From NCBI GenBank assembly GCA_910579165.1, contig CAJTTF010000001.1:62001-126000 (forward strand): 64,000 nucleotides of DNA, in the 5' to 3' direction. The notes under the pieces were generated by a model. The model was not told the origin of the DNA, did not search any database, and saw only the letters and a program-made list of their open reading frames with translations. This DNA comes from an uncultured Atopobiaceae bacterium. GTDB taxonomy: Bacteria > Actinomycetota > Coriobacteriia > Coriobacteriales > Atopobiaceae. Shown here in pieces: positions 32,537 through 43,300 of this stretch (positions are counted from its first letter, which is position 1; every line of letters starts with the position of its first letter). The position numbers were made by a program, and so were the translations under genes.

Positions 32537-33031
32537 ATGAAAAAAGTTGCCCTTGTTATGGGAAGCGCTTCAGATGCAGATAAGCTAAAAGGCGCGGTAA
32601 ACACACTCAAATCGCTCTCAATCCCTTTTGAAATACACGTTTATTCAGCTCACAGAACGCCCGTAGAGGCGGCCACCTTCGCCCGCGATGCGCGCGAGGC
32701 TGGCTTTGGCGTAATAATAGCTGCGGCAGGCATGGCGGCGCACCTTGCAGGTGTGCTTGCTGCTCACACAACGCTTCCCGTAATTGGCTTGCCTCTTACC
32801 AGTAAGTCTTTGGATGGCCTGGATGCTCTGCTCGCTACGGTACAAATGCCCCCCGGGGTTCCCGTTGCCTGCGTGGGTATTGATGCGGCAAAAAACGCGG
32901 CGATCCTTGCGGTACAAATTTTGGCTGTGGAGGATCCCTCTCTTGCAGACCTATTGTTGAACGAGAAAAAAGCCCAGGCAGACACCGTACTTACCGCCGA
33001 TAAAACGATAGAGCAGGAATTTTTGGATTAG
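32537..33031 (+). CDS. purE: N5-carboxyaminoimidazole ribonucleotide mutase
   Basis: A 164-residue class I PurE, which moves the carboxyl group of N5-CAIR to make CAIR in purine synthesis. Signature VMGSASD at ~7-13, IHVYSAHRTP with the catalytic His, AAAGMAAHLAGVLAAHT and the GLP loop. Start ATG 32537 has AGAAAGG upstream; the longer frame from 32498 adds an unlikely leader. First gene of the pur operon; no purine riboswitch is seen in the 125-base leader. purK, which makes its substrate, is not in the window. Confidence 0.96.
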   Translation: MKKVALVMGSASDADKLKGAVNTLKSLSIPFEIHVYSAHRTPVEAATFARDAREAGFGVIIAAAGMAAHLAGVLAAHTTLPVIGLPLTSKSLDGLDALLATVQMPPGVPVACVGIDAAKNAAILAVQILAVEDPSLADLLLNEKKAQADTVLTADKTIEQEFLD

Positions 33032-33086
33032 GTTGAATGAAGCTGAATTAAGCGCGCTTGGCCTCAAGCATATGGAAAGGATGAAC

Positions 33087-33803
33087 GTGGAAAAAGGAAA
33101 GCAACTCTATGAGGGAAAAGCCAAGAAGGTCTTTGAGACAAACGATCCCACTCTTGTTATCGTCTCCTACAAGGATGATGCTACCGCGTTTGATGGGACA
33201 AAAAAAGGTACCATCCGCGGCAAGGGCGTGGTGAATAATCGCATGAGCAACCACCTGATGCGCCACCTTGAAAAAGCAGGCATTCCCACTCACTTTGTAG
33301 AGGAACTTTCTGATACTGACTCGTTGGTGAAACGCGTTGAAATTATTCCCCTTGAGGTTATCGTGAGAAACGTTTCCGCCGGTTCTTTTGCCAAGCGTTA
33401 TGGCGTAGAAGAAGGGATTGAGTTTGCGGAGCCTACCTTTGAGTTCTCCTATAAAAATGATGACTTACATGACCCGCTTCTTAATACCTCCCACGCGCTC
33501 GCTCTAGGCCTTGCCACGCCTACTGAGATTGAGCAGATACGTACTATGGCACTTAAGGTGAACGATGAGCTCAGGCGCTACTTTGCTGACCTAGGCGTTC
33601 GCCTGATTGATTTCAAACTTGAGTTTGGACGCACGCTCTCTGGCGAGATTGTGCTTGCAGACGAGATTTCCCCAGACACCTGCCGCTTCTGGGACAGTAA
33701 GACCAACGAAAAACTGGACAAAGATCGCTTTCGCCGCGATCTTGGAAACGTGGAGGATGCGTACCAAGAAATGATGCGCCGTGTCTTTGGCGAGGAGGCG
33801 TAA
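33087..33803 (+). CDS. purC: SAICAR synthetase
   Basis: A 238-residue ATP-dependent ligase joining aspartate to CAIR. YEGKAKKVFE, FDGTKKGTI, the catalytic-site stretch PLEVIVRNVSAGSF and the C-terminal LIDFKLEFGR, ADEISPDTCR are all present. I place the start at GTG 33087 because GGAAAGG lies six bases upstream and VEKGKQLYEGKAKK matches the usual PurC beginning. ATG 33072, ATG 33081 and TTG 33033 are in-frame alternatives without a well-spaced site. Confidence 0.95.
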   Translation: MEKGKQLYEGKAKKVFETNDPTLVIVSYKDDATAFDGTKKGTIRGKGVVNNRMSNHLMRHLEKAGIPTHFVEELSDTDSLVKRVEIIPLEVIVRNVSAGSFAKRYGVEEGIEFAEPTFEFSYKNDDLHDPLLNTSHALALGLATPTEIEQIRTMALKVNDELRRYFADLGVRLIDFKLEFGRTLSGEIVLADEISPDTCRFWDSKTNEKLDKDRFRRDLGNVEDAYQEMMRRVFGEEA

Positions 33804-33806
33804 GGA

Positions 33807-35228
33807 ATGGGTGGTTTTTTTGGTGCAGCCCTCAAACGTGACTGTATAGAGGACGTCTTTTACGGCGTTGATTACCACTCGCATTTGGGGACTAGTCGTG
33901 GCGGGATGATTTCCTACGACGATGAGCAGGGGTACATCAAGCAAATTCACAACATTTCTTCCACGCCGTTTCGCGCTAAGTTTGAGCACGATTTAGCAAA
34001 GTTTAGGGGCCGCACAGCCATTGCCGCCATTTCAGATTCTGACCCCCAGCCGCTTCTCGTTAAATCGCATCTGGGCGTGTTTGCGCTTGCTGTGGTAGGT
34101 GCTATCACCAATGCAAATGAGCTTATCGAAGAAATTTTGGGCACCAGTGGTAATCAGTTCATGGCGATGAGCTCTGGGGAAGTTAATATCTCAGAACTGG
34201 TGGCTGCGCTCATTAATCAAAAAGAGACCCTTGTAGAGGGCATTCAGTTTGCACAGGAGGCCATAGAGGGGTCCATCACTATTTTGATCCTGCGCGAAAA
34301 CGAGATCATTGCGGCCCGTGACAAGTATGGACGCTTACCAATTCTCATTGCGCAAAACGAATATGGTTACGCGGTGAGCTTTGAGTCTTTTGCGTATCAG
34401 AAGCTAGGCTACACCACCTGTAAAGAGTTGGGACCAGCTGAAGTCTGCTCTATCACAAAAGACGAGGTGAAATCTCTAGTTCCCGCTGGCGATACCGAGA
34501 GAATCTGCTCATTTCTCTGGGTCTATTACGGCTACCCAAATTCTAACTATGATGACGTCAACGTTGAGGTCATGCGTTACAGAAACGGCGCCATTATGGC
34601 ACGCGATGAGGCAGAACGAGGCCCGCTTCCGGAACTGGATTGGGTAGCGGGCGTTCCCGATTCTGGGGTCCCCCATGCTATTGGCTACTCTAATGAGGCG
34701 CGCCTACCTTTTGGCCGCCCCTTCATAAAATACACGCCTACGTGGCTCCGTTCCTTTATGCCCATCACGCAAGGCGCGCGCAATAAAGTTGCCAAGATGA
34801 AGCAGATTCCTGTTTTGGAGCTCATCAAAGATAAGCGCCTTCTTTTTGTGGACGACTCCATTGTGCGCGGAACGCAACTCAGAGAAACGATTGACTTTCT
34901 CTATAAGTGTGGCGCGAAGGAGATTCATATTCGCTCAGCCTGTCCGCCCATTATGTATGGCTGCAAATACCTTACATTTTCGCGCTCAACAGGTGAGATG
35001 GAACTCATTGCAAGGCGCGTCATTCAGGAGCTGGAGGGCGACGAAGGCCAAAAGCATTTGGAAGAATATGCCAACATTGCCTCTGAGCGCGGCCAATGTT
35101 TGGTGAAAACGATTTGTGAAGAGATGGGCTTTAGCTCTTTGGGCTTCCAATCCCTTGATGGACTCATTGAAGCCATTGGCCTTCCTAAAGAACGCATATG
35201 CACGTATTGCTTTAACGGCAAGGAATAG
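33807..35228 (+). CDS. purF: Amidophosphoribosyltransferase-like PurF lacking the N-terminal nucleophile Cys
   Basis: A 473-residue protein with a class II glutamine amidotransferase-like N-terminal half (GVDYHSHLGTSRGGM) and a phosphoribosyltransferase C-terminal half with the PRPP loop LLFVDDSIVRGTQ. PurF normally begins MC, with Cys becoming the glutamine-hydrolysing nucleophile; here it begins MGGFFGAALKRDC, with Gly at that place. The PRPP site is intact, so the enzyme may use free ammonia or a separate glutaminase. AGGAGG precedes the ATG and no alternative start supplies a Cys. Three bases after purC; first committed step of the pathway. Confidence 0.88.
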   Translation: MGGFFGAALKRDCIEDVFYGVDYHSHLGTSRGGMISYDDEQGYIKQIHNISSTPFRAKFEHDLAKFRGRTAIAAISDSDPQPLLVKSHLGVFALAVVGAITNANELIEEILGTSGNQFMAMSSGEVNISELVAALINQKETLVEGIQFAQEAIEGSITILILRENEIIAARDKYGRLPILIAQNEYGYAVSFESFAYQKLGYTTCKELGPAEVCSITKDEVKSLVPAGDTERICSFLWVYYGYPNSNYDDVNVEVMRYRNGAIMARDEAERGPLPELDWVAGVPDSGVPHAIGYSNEARLPFGRPFIKYTPTWLRSFMPITQGARNKVAKMKQIPVLELIKDKRLLFVDDSIVRGTQLRETIDFLYKCGAKEIHIRSACPPIMYGCKYLTFSRSTGEMELIARRVIQELEGDEGQKHLEEYANIASERGQCLVKTICEEMGFSSLGFQSLDGLIEAIGLPKERICTYCFNGKE

Positions 35229-35314
35229 CAAGTAAGAGCGGTGTTTTCGCTTCAGGAGACCAAGGCGGTATAAAGCCGGTTTTGATGTAGATACAGGAGA
35301 CGAGGAAGAGCGGT

Positions 35315-36388
35315 ATGGAAAAGAGTCATTCAGATGCCTATGCAAAGGCCGGCGTTGATATCCAGGCGGGATACGAAGCCGTTGAACTGATGAAACGACA
35401 CATTGCGCGCACCCTCCCTCAAGAGATGACGGAAGCAATTGGCGGCTTTGGCGGAGCGTTCCCCCTTGCGGGCTTTCATGATATGGAAGAGCCTGTGCTT
35501 GTCAGCGGCACCGACGGGGTGGGTACCAAGATCCGCCTTGCACAGCTTGCAGGCATTTACAACACAATTGGCATTGACTGTGTTGCTATGTGCGCCAACG
35601 ATATTGTTTGCGTTGGCGCTCGTCCACTTTTTTTCCTTGACTATATTGCGTGCGGTAAGAACGAGCCGCAAAGGATTGCGAGCATCGTTGAAGGTGTGGC
35701 AGAGGGCTGCGTACAAGCAGGATGCGCGCTTATCGGCGGCGAGACAGCCGAGCATCCCGGTCTTATGGCAGAAGATGATTTTGATGTAGCCGGTTTTTGT
35801 GTGGGCATTGTCGATAGGAAGAAAATGCTGGACCCGCAGAAGGTGCAGGCGGGTGATGTGCTCATTGCACTTCCTTCAACCGGACCGCATTCCAATGGAT
35901 TCTCGCTCATTCGTTCTGTCACCAACATAGAGGAGGTCAATGTTGAGGCTCCCGTAGAGAAGCTTGATGGTCTCTCATTACGCGAAGCACTACTTGAACC
36001 TACGGCTCTCTATGTGAAACCTATTCTGCATCTTATGGAGCACGTAGATATTCATGCAGTTGCGCACATAACGGGCGGTGGCTTTTACGAAAACATTCCA
36101 CGCGCCCTTCCTCAAGGAATGCATGCAGTTATTAAGAAGCATGACGTGAGAGTTCCGCGCGTGTTTACGTATTTGCAGGATGCTGGCGATATTTCTCAGC
36201 ATGATATGTTCAACACATTCAATATGGGAGTGGGAATGATTGCTCTTGTTGGGGCAGATGAGGTAGATACTGCGCTGGCCGCTCTCCGCGAGACGGGAGT
36301 GGACGCGTATGTCTTGGGTGAGGTTCATCCCACCTGCGAGGTGGCATCAGAAGAGGATTCATCTCAGAAGGGCATCGTTTTATGCTAG
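35315..36388 (+). CDS. purM: Phosphoribosylformylglycinamidine cyclo-ligase (AIR synthetase)
   Basis: A 357-residue ATP-dependent enzyme closing the imidazole ring (FGAM to AIR). The conserved GTDGVGTKIRLA, CANDIVCVGARPLFFLDYI, GGETAEHPG and HITGGGFYENIPR stretches are present. GAGGAAG precedes the ATG. Its end overlaps purN by seven bases. Confidence 0.97.
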   Translation: MEKSHSDAYAKAGVDIQAGYEAVELMKRHIARTLPQEMTEAIGGFGGAFPLAGFHDMEEPVLVSGTDGVGTKIRLAQLAGIYNTIGIDCVAMCANDIVCVGARPLFFLDYIACGKNEPQRIASIVEGVAEGCVQAGCALIGGETAEHPGLMAEDDFDVAGFCVGIVDRKKMLDPQKVQAGDVLIALPSTGPHSNGFSLIRSVTNIEEVNVEAPVEKLDGLSLREALLEPTALYVKPILHLMEHVDIHAVAHITGGGFYENIPRALPQGMHAVIKKHDVRVPRVFTYLQDAGDISQHDMFNTFNMGVGMIALVGADEVDTALAALRETGVDAYVLGEVHPTCEVASEEDSSQKGIVLC

Positions 36389-37026
36389 CAGCGCGCGTTG
36401 CCGTTTTAGTATCTGGAGGCGGAACAAATCTCCAGGCACTTCTCGACCAATCTCAAGCGGGCAAGCTGCCGCATGTAAACCTAGCACTCGTCATAGCCGA
36501 TAAGCCCGGAATTGGTGCCTTAGAGCGTGCGGAACGTGCACAGGTGCCAAGTGAAGTGCTTTGCCGGAAGGATAAGCACTACATTGAACGCTTGGTTGGA
36601 GTGCTTCGTGAGAACGAGATTGACATGGTGGTGCTCGCGGGTTTTTTGGGCATCTTGACACCAGATTTCTTTGCTCAGTTCAAAGGGCCGGTTATCAATA
36701 TACACCCTTCGCTCATTCCCTCGTTTTGCGGGAAAGGTTTCTGGGGGCTTCACGTACATGAGGCGGCTCTTGCTGCAGGCGTGAAAGTGACGGGCGCCAC
36801 AGTGCACTACGTAAACGAGGTGGTGGATGGAGGAGCCATTATCGCGCAGAAAGCGGTCGACGTACGAGATGACGATACGCCCAAAACTCTCCAGAGGCGC
36901 GTGATGGAAGAAGCGGAATGGCTCCTTTTGCCCCAAGTGACGGAGGATGTAGCGCGCACCCTTTGCGAGAAGGAACCAGAAGCGCGCGGGCGAGAGCAAG
37001 AAACGTTCGAAAGGGCGCAAGCATGA
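36382..37026 (+). CDS. purN: Phosphoribosylglycinamide formyltransferase
   Basis: A 214-residue folate-dependent GAR transformylase. VLVSGGGTNLQALL at the N-terminus, the catalytic triad region NIHPSLIPSF, GVKVTGATVHYV and DGGAIIAQ with the catalytic Asp. Slightly extended loop (CGKGFW) after HPSLIPSF, and a ~20-residue Glu/Arg-rich tail. Overlaps purM and the next gene, showing tight translational coupling. Confidence 0.95.
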   Translation: MLAARVAVLVSGGGTNLQALLDQSQAGKLPHVNLALVIADKPGIGALERAERAQVPSEVLCRKDKHYIERLVGVLRENEIDMVVLAGFLGILTPDFFAQFKGPVINIHPSLIPSFCGKGFWGLHVHEAALAAGVKVTGATVHYVNEVVDGGAIIAQKAVDVRDDDTPKTLQRRVMEEAEWLLLPQVTEDVARTLCEKEPEARGREQETFERAQA

Positions 37027-37727
37027 TAGCTATCACAGATTACTTAGCAAAAAAACCTTATCCTGGGCGCGGAATCCTTATAGGAAGGTCCCAAGACAAT
37101 CTCGCTACGTATGTTGTCTACTTCATCATGGGGAGATCTAAGAATTCACAAAATCGAATCTTTGTGCCTACGCCAGACGGCATTAAAACCCAAGCGTATG
37201 ATCCTGCACAATTAGAGGATCCTTCTCTCATTATTTATCATCCGGTGCGCCGCCTTGCGGATGGTCGTTTTATCATGACCAATGGCGACCAGACTGACAC
37301 GCTCCGCGATTTTCTCGGACGAAACGAGACAATGGAGGCGGCACTGGCGACGCGCACGTTTGAGCCGGATGCCCCCAACTGGACGCCACGCATCTCTGGA
37401 GTCGTAAATCCAGAAGGCACCTACGTGCTTTCTATTCTGAAAACCTGCGAGGGGAATGAGAATACGGAAGAGCGATTCTTTTTCCACTACGATAAGCCGC
37501 AGCCCGGTCAAGGACACTTCATCAGTACCTATGCGGGAGGAGGCAGTCCGGTGCCCTCATTTGAAGGGGAGCCGCTTTGTACGGAAGTGCCCTGGAATGA
37601 TGCCTTAACCATGGCAGGCGATGTTTGGGAGAGCCTTAACGATGCGAATAAGGTTTCACTCTACGCAGCATCTATCTTCACGGAGACGGGCGAGATTGAT
37701 TCCACGATTATTAATAAGCATCAGTAG
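37023..37727 (+). CDS. purO: IMP cyclohydrolase, PurO-like
   Basis: A 234-residue protein starting at ATG 37023, overlapping the purN stop (ATGA). The sequence RGILIGRSQDNLATYVVYFI near the N-terminus, with PVRRLADGRFIMTNGDQTD and YAGGGSPVPSF, matches the archaeal-type IMP cyclohydrolase (PurO) family, which closes FAICAR to IMP. It is followed by a stand-alone AICAR transformylase, so together they replace the usual bifunctional PurH. The family call is from pattern recognition supported by the pathway context. Confidence 0.85.
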   Translation: MIAITDYLAKKPYPGRGILIGRSQDNLATYVVYFIMGRSKNSQNRIFVPTPDGIKTQAYDPAQLEDPSLIIYHPVRRLADGRFIMTNGDQTDTLRDFLGRNETMEAALATRTFEPDAPNWTPRISGVVNPEGTYVLSILKTCEGNENTEERFFFHYDKPQPGQGHFISTYAGGGSPVPSFEGEPLCTEVPWNDALTMAGDVWESLNDANKVSLYAASIFTETGEIDSTIINKHQ

Positions 37728-37775
37728 TGTCGGCAGCGAAGGACAGCTAAGAACCAAGCAGGCCAAAGGACTTTC

Positions 37776-38960
37776 ATGAAAGAACTCGAACTCAAATACG
37801 GTTGCAATCCCAATCAAACTCCCGCATCCCTTTTTATGCGAGACGGGAGTGATCTACCGCTGCGCGTACTCAATGGGCGCCCTGGTTACATCAACTTCCT
37901 GGATGCGTTTAACGCATGGCAGCTTGTTCGGGAGGCAGAAGAGGCAACCGGAGTTGTATGCGCCACATCATTTAAGCATGTATCTCCCACAAGCGCTGCT
38001 CTTGGCAAGCCTCTCTCAGAAGACTTGAAGCGCGCAACCTTCACAGACGACATTGCTGGCTTGGACAAAAGCCCCATTGCTTGCGCATATGCGCGTGCTC
38101 GCGGGACGGATCGCCTTAGTTCGTTTGGGGATTGGATTGCACTTTCTACCACATGCGATGAAACGTGCGCAAGCCTCATCAAGCGCGAGGTTTCAGACGG
38201 CATTATCGCTCCCTCCTATACGCCGGAAGCCCTTGCCATCCTTAAAGAGAAACGCAAGGGAAACTACAACGTTGTGGAGATTGATCCAACGTACGTCCCG
38301 CGCGAGGAGGAAACAAAAGACGTATTTGGCGTTACGTTTAAACAGGGTCATAACAACATTAAGCTAGAAGCATCGATCCTGGAAGACATTGTGACCGCTA
38401 ACAAAGAATTGCCTCAAGATGCTAAAGATGATTTGCTCGTGGCGCTCATCGCGCTGAAGTATACGCAGTCTAATTCTGTTGCATTTGCCTTTGATGGGCA
38501 GACCATAGGCATAGGTGCTGGACAGCAAAGTAGGATTCACTGTACGCGGCTTGCGGCAAGCAAAGCCGATACGTGGTTCTTGCGCCAATGTCCTCAAGTG
38601 TTGAATCTCCCATTTCTTGATTCCGTCGCGCGTCCTGTTCGCGACAACGTGATCGATGCTTACATCAATAAGAATGAAGAGGACGTTACTGCAGATGGAA
38701 TATGGCAGAAGTATTTCTCTGTTCGTCCTGAGCCGCTCACGGACGTTCAGAAACAAGAGTGGCTTTCTACTCGCGCAAACGTTTCTCTGGCATCTGATGC
38801 GTTCTTCCCCTTTGCCGACAATATCGAGCGTGCTGCTCGTTCTGGTGTGAAGTACGTGGTGCAAGCGGGAGGATCGGTGCGGGATGCGGACGTAACGGCT
38901 GCTGCTGATGCGCATAACATGGTGATGGTGATGAATGGCGTCCGTCTCTTCCATCATTAA
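37776..38960 (+). CDS. Stand-alone AICAR transformylase (PurH C-terminal-domain type)
   Basis: A 394-residue protein equivalent to the transformylase half of PurH, which formylates AICAR using 10-formyl-THF. LKYGCNPNQTPASL, the catalytic Lys-His in TSFKHVSPTSAA (~67-68), the KYTQSNSV stretch, GIGAGQQSRIHCTRLA and VVQAGGSVRD are present. The MGS-like IMP cyclohydrolase domain of ordinary PurH is absent; that step is probably done by the preceding PurO-like protein. AAAGGA precedes the ATG. Confidence 0.92.
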   Translation: MKELELKYGCNPNQTPASLFMRDGSDLPLRVLNGRPGYINFLDAFNAWQLVREAEEATGVVCATSFKHVSPTSAALGKPLSEDLKRATFTDDIAGLDKSPIACAYARARGTDRLSSFGDWIALSTTCDETCASLIKREVSDGIIAPSYTPEALAILKEKRKGNYNVVEIDPTYVPREEETKDVFGVTFKQGHNNIKLEASILEDIVTANKELPQDAKDDLLVALIALKYTQSNSVAFAFDGQTIGIGAGQQSRIHCTRLAASKADTWFLRQCPQVLNLPFLDSVARPVRDNVIDAYINKNEEDVTADGIWQKYFSVRPEPLTDVQKQEWLSTRANVSLASDAFFPFADNIERAARSGVKYVVQAGGSVRDADVTAAADAHNMVMVMNGVRLFHH

Positions 38961-39007
38961 GAAAGTGGAAGCGTGTTAAGCGTTAGAGAAAGAATCAAGA
39001 GGGTGCG

Positions 39008-40324
39008 ATGAAAATTGGTGTTGTAGGATCTGGTGGAAGAGAAGCCGCCATCGTCTGGAAGCTTGCTCAAGATGAGCGCGTTGAAGAAATCGTTGCGTTG
39101 CCGGGTAATGGCGGGATTGCAGAGCTGGCAACGTGTGTTGACGTTGAAGCCACAGACATTCCAGGCGTAGTTAACGTTGCAAAAGAGCGGGCGCTTGACC
39201 TTGTGATTGTAACGCCCGACGACCCTCTTGTTTTGGGTATGGTTGACGCTCTGAACCATGAAGGGATCGCTACGTTTGGACCCACCAAAGCGGCGGCGCA
39301 GCTTGAGGGCTCTAAGGCCTATGCAAAAGAGTTCATGCAAAAGTACAACATTCCTACCGCAGCTTTCAGGGTTTTCTCGGATGAAGAAGAAGCGCTTGCA
39401 TACGCTGAGACATGCCCCGTGCCAACCGTAGTAAAGGCAAGCGGTTTGGCTCTTGGAAAGGGCGTCATCATCTGCAAGACGCGGGAAGAAATCACGCGTG
39501 CCATTCATCACATGATGAGCGAGGCGGCGTTTGGATCAAGTGGCAAAACCATTGTCATTGAAGAGTATATAGAAGGCCCGGAAATCTCCGTCCTCGCTTT
39601 TAGTGATGGAGAATCCATCAAGCCACTCATTTCTTCCATGGATCATAAGCGCGCGTTTGATAATGATGAAGGGCCCAACACGGGCGGTATGGGCTGCATT
39701 GCCCCCAACCCTTTTTATACCAAGGATGTGGCGCGCAGATGCATGGAGGATATCTTTCTTCCAACGATTGAGGGATGTCAGGCGGAAGGCCACCCATTTC
39801 ACGGTTGCCTCTTTTTTGGCTTGATGTTGACTGCTGATGGACCCAAGGTGCTGGAGTATAACTGTCGTTTTGGCGACCCTGAAACCCAGACCGTCTTGCC
39901 CCTTCTGCAATCTAATCTTCTGGATATCATGCTTGCCACGGAGCGCGGTGATTTGGAAAAGGTCGCGGCCGAGAATAGCAGCGATGCATCGTGCTGTGTG
40001 GTGATTGCGTCTAAGGGTTATCCCGTCGCTTACGAGAAGGGATTTCCTATTACGCTTCCGCAAACAAGCCCCGCTGAAGAGCTTTTTGTGGCGGGCGCGG
40101 CTGCGGGTGTTGAAGCGGTCGCGGCTGCGGGCCCGGCAACGGACGCTCAGCATAACGAGTTGGTGACGAATGGCGGTCGCGTCATAAACGCGGTCGCCCA
40201 AGCACCTTCCCTCGAAGCCGCCATTAATAAAGCTTATGCTCTTGCGGAGCAGGTGCGCTTTGATGGAGCAACGATGCGCCATGATATTGGAAAGCGTGCG
40301 CTTGGCGCCAATCAGAGTTCATGA
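39008..40324 (+). CDS. purD: Phosphoribosylamine-glycine ligase
   Basis: A 438-residue ATP-grasp enzyme making GAR. N-terminal KIGVVGSGGREAAIVWKLAQ, ATP-grasp loop VVKASGLALGKGVI, DHKRAFDNDEGPNTGGMG and YNCRFGDPETQ are intact. GAGGG precedes the ATG. Third-from-last reaction gene in the operon order; 31 bases before purL. Confidence 0.97.
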   Translation: MKIGVVGSGGREAAIVWKLAQDERVEEIVALPGNGGIAELATCVDVEATDIPGVVNVAKERALDLVIVTPDDPLVLGMVDALNHEGIATFGPTKAAAQLEGSKAYAKEFMQKYNIPTAAFRVFSDEEEALAYAETCPVPTVVKASGLALGKGVIICKTREEITRAIHHMMSEAAFGSSGKTIVIEEYIEGPEISVLAFSDGESIKPLISSMDHKRAFDNDEGPNTGGMGCIAPNPFYTKDVARRCMEDIFLPTIEGCQAEGHPFHGCLFFGLMLTADGPKVLEYNCRFGDPETQTVLPLLQSNLLDIMLATERGDLEKVAAENSSDASCCVVIASKGYPVAYEKGFPITLPQTSPAEELFVAGAAAGVEAVAAAGPATDAQHNELVTNGGRVINAVAQAPSLEAAINKAYALAEQVRFDGATMRHDIGKRALGANQSS

Positions 40325-40355
40325 GAAAACAGTAGAGCAGGCAGAAAGTTTCGGA

Positions 40356-43300
40356 ATGGTCTCACGCATATTTGTTGAAAAAAAGCCCAGTGCCTCTCCC
40401 AAAGCGCACCAACTAACAGAAGAGTTGCGTTCCTTTTTAGGTATTACGTCGCTCGAAGCTGTTCGCGAGCTCATACGCTACGACGCTGAAGGCATCTCTA
40501 AGGAAACCTTGGAGCAAGCGCTTACCACGGTTTTCTCGGAACCGCCCGTTGATAACGTGTACTTGGAAACATATCCTGCTCAGGACGGATTTGCCCACCC
40601 CCTCATCATCCAAGCACTCCCGGGACAGTTTGACCAGCGCGCAGACTCATGCGCGCAATGTATCCAGCTTTTGTGCGGTGGCGAACGCCCGCGTATCGCA
40701 AGCGCAGAGGTCTTTGAGTTTAAGGGAAACCTCACTGCAGACGATTTAAAAAAGATCGAGGCCTATCTTCTAAATCCGGTTGAGTCGCACGTGGTGGATG
40801 CTACTAAACCTGAAACACTTGAGCAAAAGACTGAGCAGCCAGCATCTGTTGCAACCATTGAGGGCTTTCAAACGATGAGCTCAGACGAGCTCGATGAGCT
40901 TCGCGCCTCTCTTGGTTTGGCTATGGATTTGGCAGATATATGCTTTTTGCAGCAATATTTTGCCGAGGAAGAAAAGCGAGACCCCACCATTACGGAGATT
41001 CGCGTTGTTGATACATACTGGTCTGATCATTGTCGCCACACCACGTTCTCTACGCACTTCGGCGGCGTGGAAATAGCGGATCCCAAGGTGGAACGCGCTT
41101 ACCAACGCTACCTTGCCCGCCGAGAAGAACTTTACGGCAAAGAAAAGGCAGCGGTGCGTCCGCAAACGTTGATGGATATTGCGACATTAGGGACGAAGCT
41201 TCTCAAAAGGGACAGGAAGCTTCCGGAACTTGATGAGTCGGATGAGATTAATGCGTGTTCTATCCACATGAATGCAACAGTGGATGGCGAAGAGCAGGAC
41301 TGGCTCTTCATGTTCAAAAATGAGACGCACAACCACCCCACAGAAATTGAGCCCTTTGGTGGCGCAGCAACCTGTATTGGTGGCTGTATCCGCGATCCTC
41401 TTTCTGGGCGAGCATACGTGCATCAGGCGATGCGCATTACCGGTGCCGGAGATCCGCGCACACCTTATGAGAAGACGCTCCCACATAAATTGCCGCAAAA
41501 AAAGATTGTCACTACTGCGGCCGAAGGTTATTCGTCTTACGGAAATCAAATAGGTCTTGCAACGGGCTTTGTGCATGAGCTCTACAACGAGGGCTATATT
41601 GCAAAGCATCTTGAGTGTGGTGCTGTTGTTGCTGCAGCCCCTGCAGATCATGTGAAGCGCGAGGCGCCAGAGCCTGGAGATGTGGTGGTGCTTTTAGGCG
41701 GCAGGACAGGGCGTGATGGCATTGGGGGAGCTACAGGATCTTCTAAGAGTCACAGCAAGACATCGCTCAACACGATGGCCTCGGAGGTTCAGAAGGGAAA
41801 TGCTCCCGAGGAGCGCAAGATTCAGCGGCTCTTTCGCAATAAAGAAGTGACAAGACTCATCAAGCGCTGTAATGATTTTGGCGCAGGGGGCGTGAGTGTG
41901 GCTATTGGTGAGTTGGCTCCCGGGCTAGAAATTGATTTGGATGCAGTGCGCAAAAAGTATGAGGGAATGGACGGGACTGAACTTGCTATCTCTGAGTCTC
42001 AGGAGCGTATGGCATGCGTGGTGGCGGCAAGCGATGTGAACAAGTTCTGCGCATTTGCAGCGTCAGAGAATCTTGAAGCATACCCCGTGGCTTCCGTGAC
42101 AGCAGATCCCCGTATGAAGATGGTCTGGAACGGCCAGGAGATTGCTAACTTGTCGCGAGCCTTTCTTGACACGAATGGCGCGGATCGCCAGACCAATGTT
42201 TTAGTTGAGCGCCCAAGCGCACCAGCAGATCCTGCCGCAGACGCACCAACAGATCCCACACTCAAGGCGTTGATGAGGAGTCTTGCGAGTGCTTCTCAGC
42301 GCGGTCTTGTGGAACGCTTTGATTCTACCGTTGGCGCCGGGTCGCTCTTCATGCCTTATGGGGGACGGTATCAACGCACACCAGCGCAAAGCATGGCTGC
42401 CCTCCTTCCCGTAATGCCAGGACAAGAGACTAATCAGGGCTCTGTTATGGCATACGGCTGCGATTTAGAGACTCTTATTCGCGACCCCTATCAAGGTGCT
42501 TACAACAGCGTGGTGGATTCCATTGCAAAAGTGGTAGCTGCGGGCGCCAATTACAAAGACGTCTATCTAACGCTGCAGGAATACTTTGAAAAGCTTGGCG
42601 GCGAGCCCACGAGATGGGGCAAACCTTTTGCGGCGCTGCTTGGCGCACTCGATGCTCAAATTGATTTTGAAGCTGCTGCTATTGGCGGGAAGGATTCCAT
42701 GTCCGGCTCGTTTATGGAGTTGGATGTACCACCAACGCTCCTTTCTTTTGCGGTAGCTCCCGTAAAGACCCAGGAGCTTATCTCCAACGAGTTCAAGGAG
42801 CCCAATCACACGGTATATTTGTATGCCCCCAATGCAAACCTGGATGCTCCCAACGACTCGAGCAGCCTCATGGCGGTTTGGGCCTCTTTTCACAAGCTCG
42901 CCCAGGAGGGCAGGGTTTGCGCTGCCTATGCGCTCGACAAAACTCCTGCCGAAGCCATTTGTAATATGAGCTTTGGAAATAAAATTGGTTTTTCAGAAGG
43001 CTCACAATATGCCAATTGGTTTACTCGCATACCGGGAGCTCTCATCGTTGAAACCTCAGAGCCCTTAGAAGACGATGTATTTGCAACGCTTTTGGGTACC
43101 ACAACTGCCGAACAAACAATCCACTTAGCTGGGCAAACTGAAACCATCGCTGCTTTGCTCGAGGAGAATGAGAGCGCGCTTGAAGAGGTCTATCCCACGC
43201 ATGCGGTTCAAGAAAATCCCGCGGATTGCACGTCGAGTTGCAAGGGGCTTGCTGATGATGAAATCCCTCTTGAAGTGATTCCCACCATTTCATACGCGAC

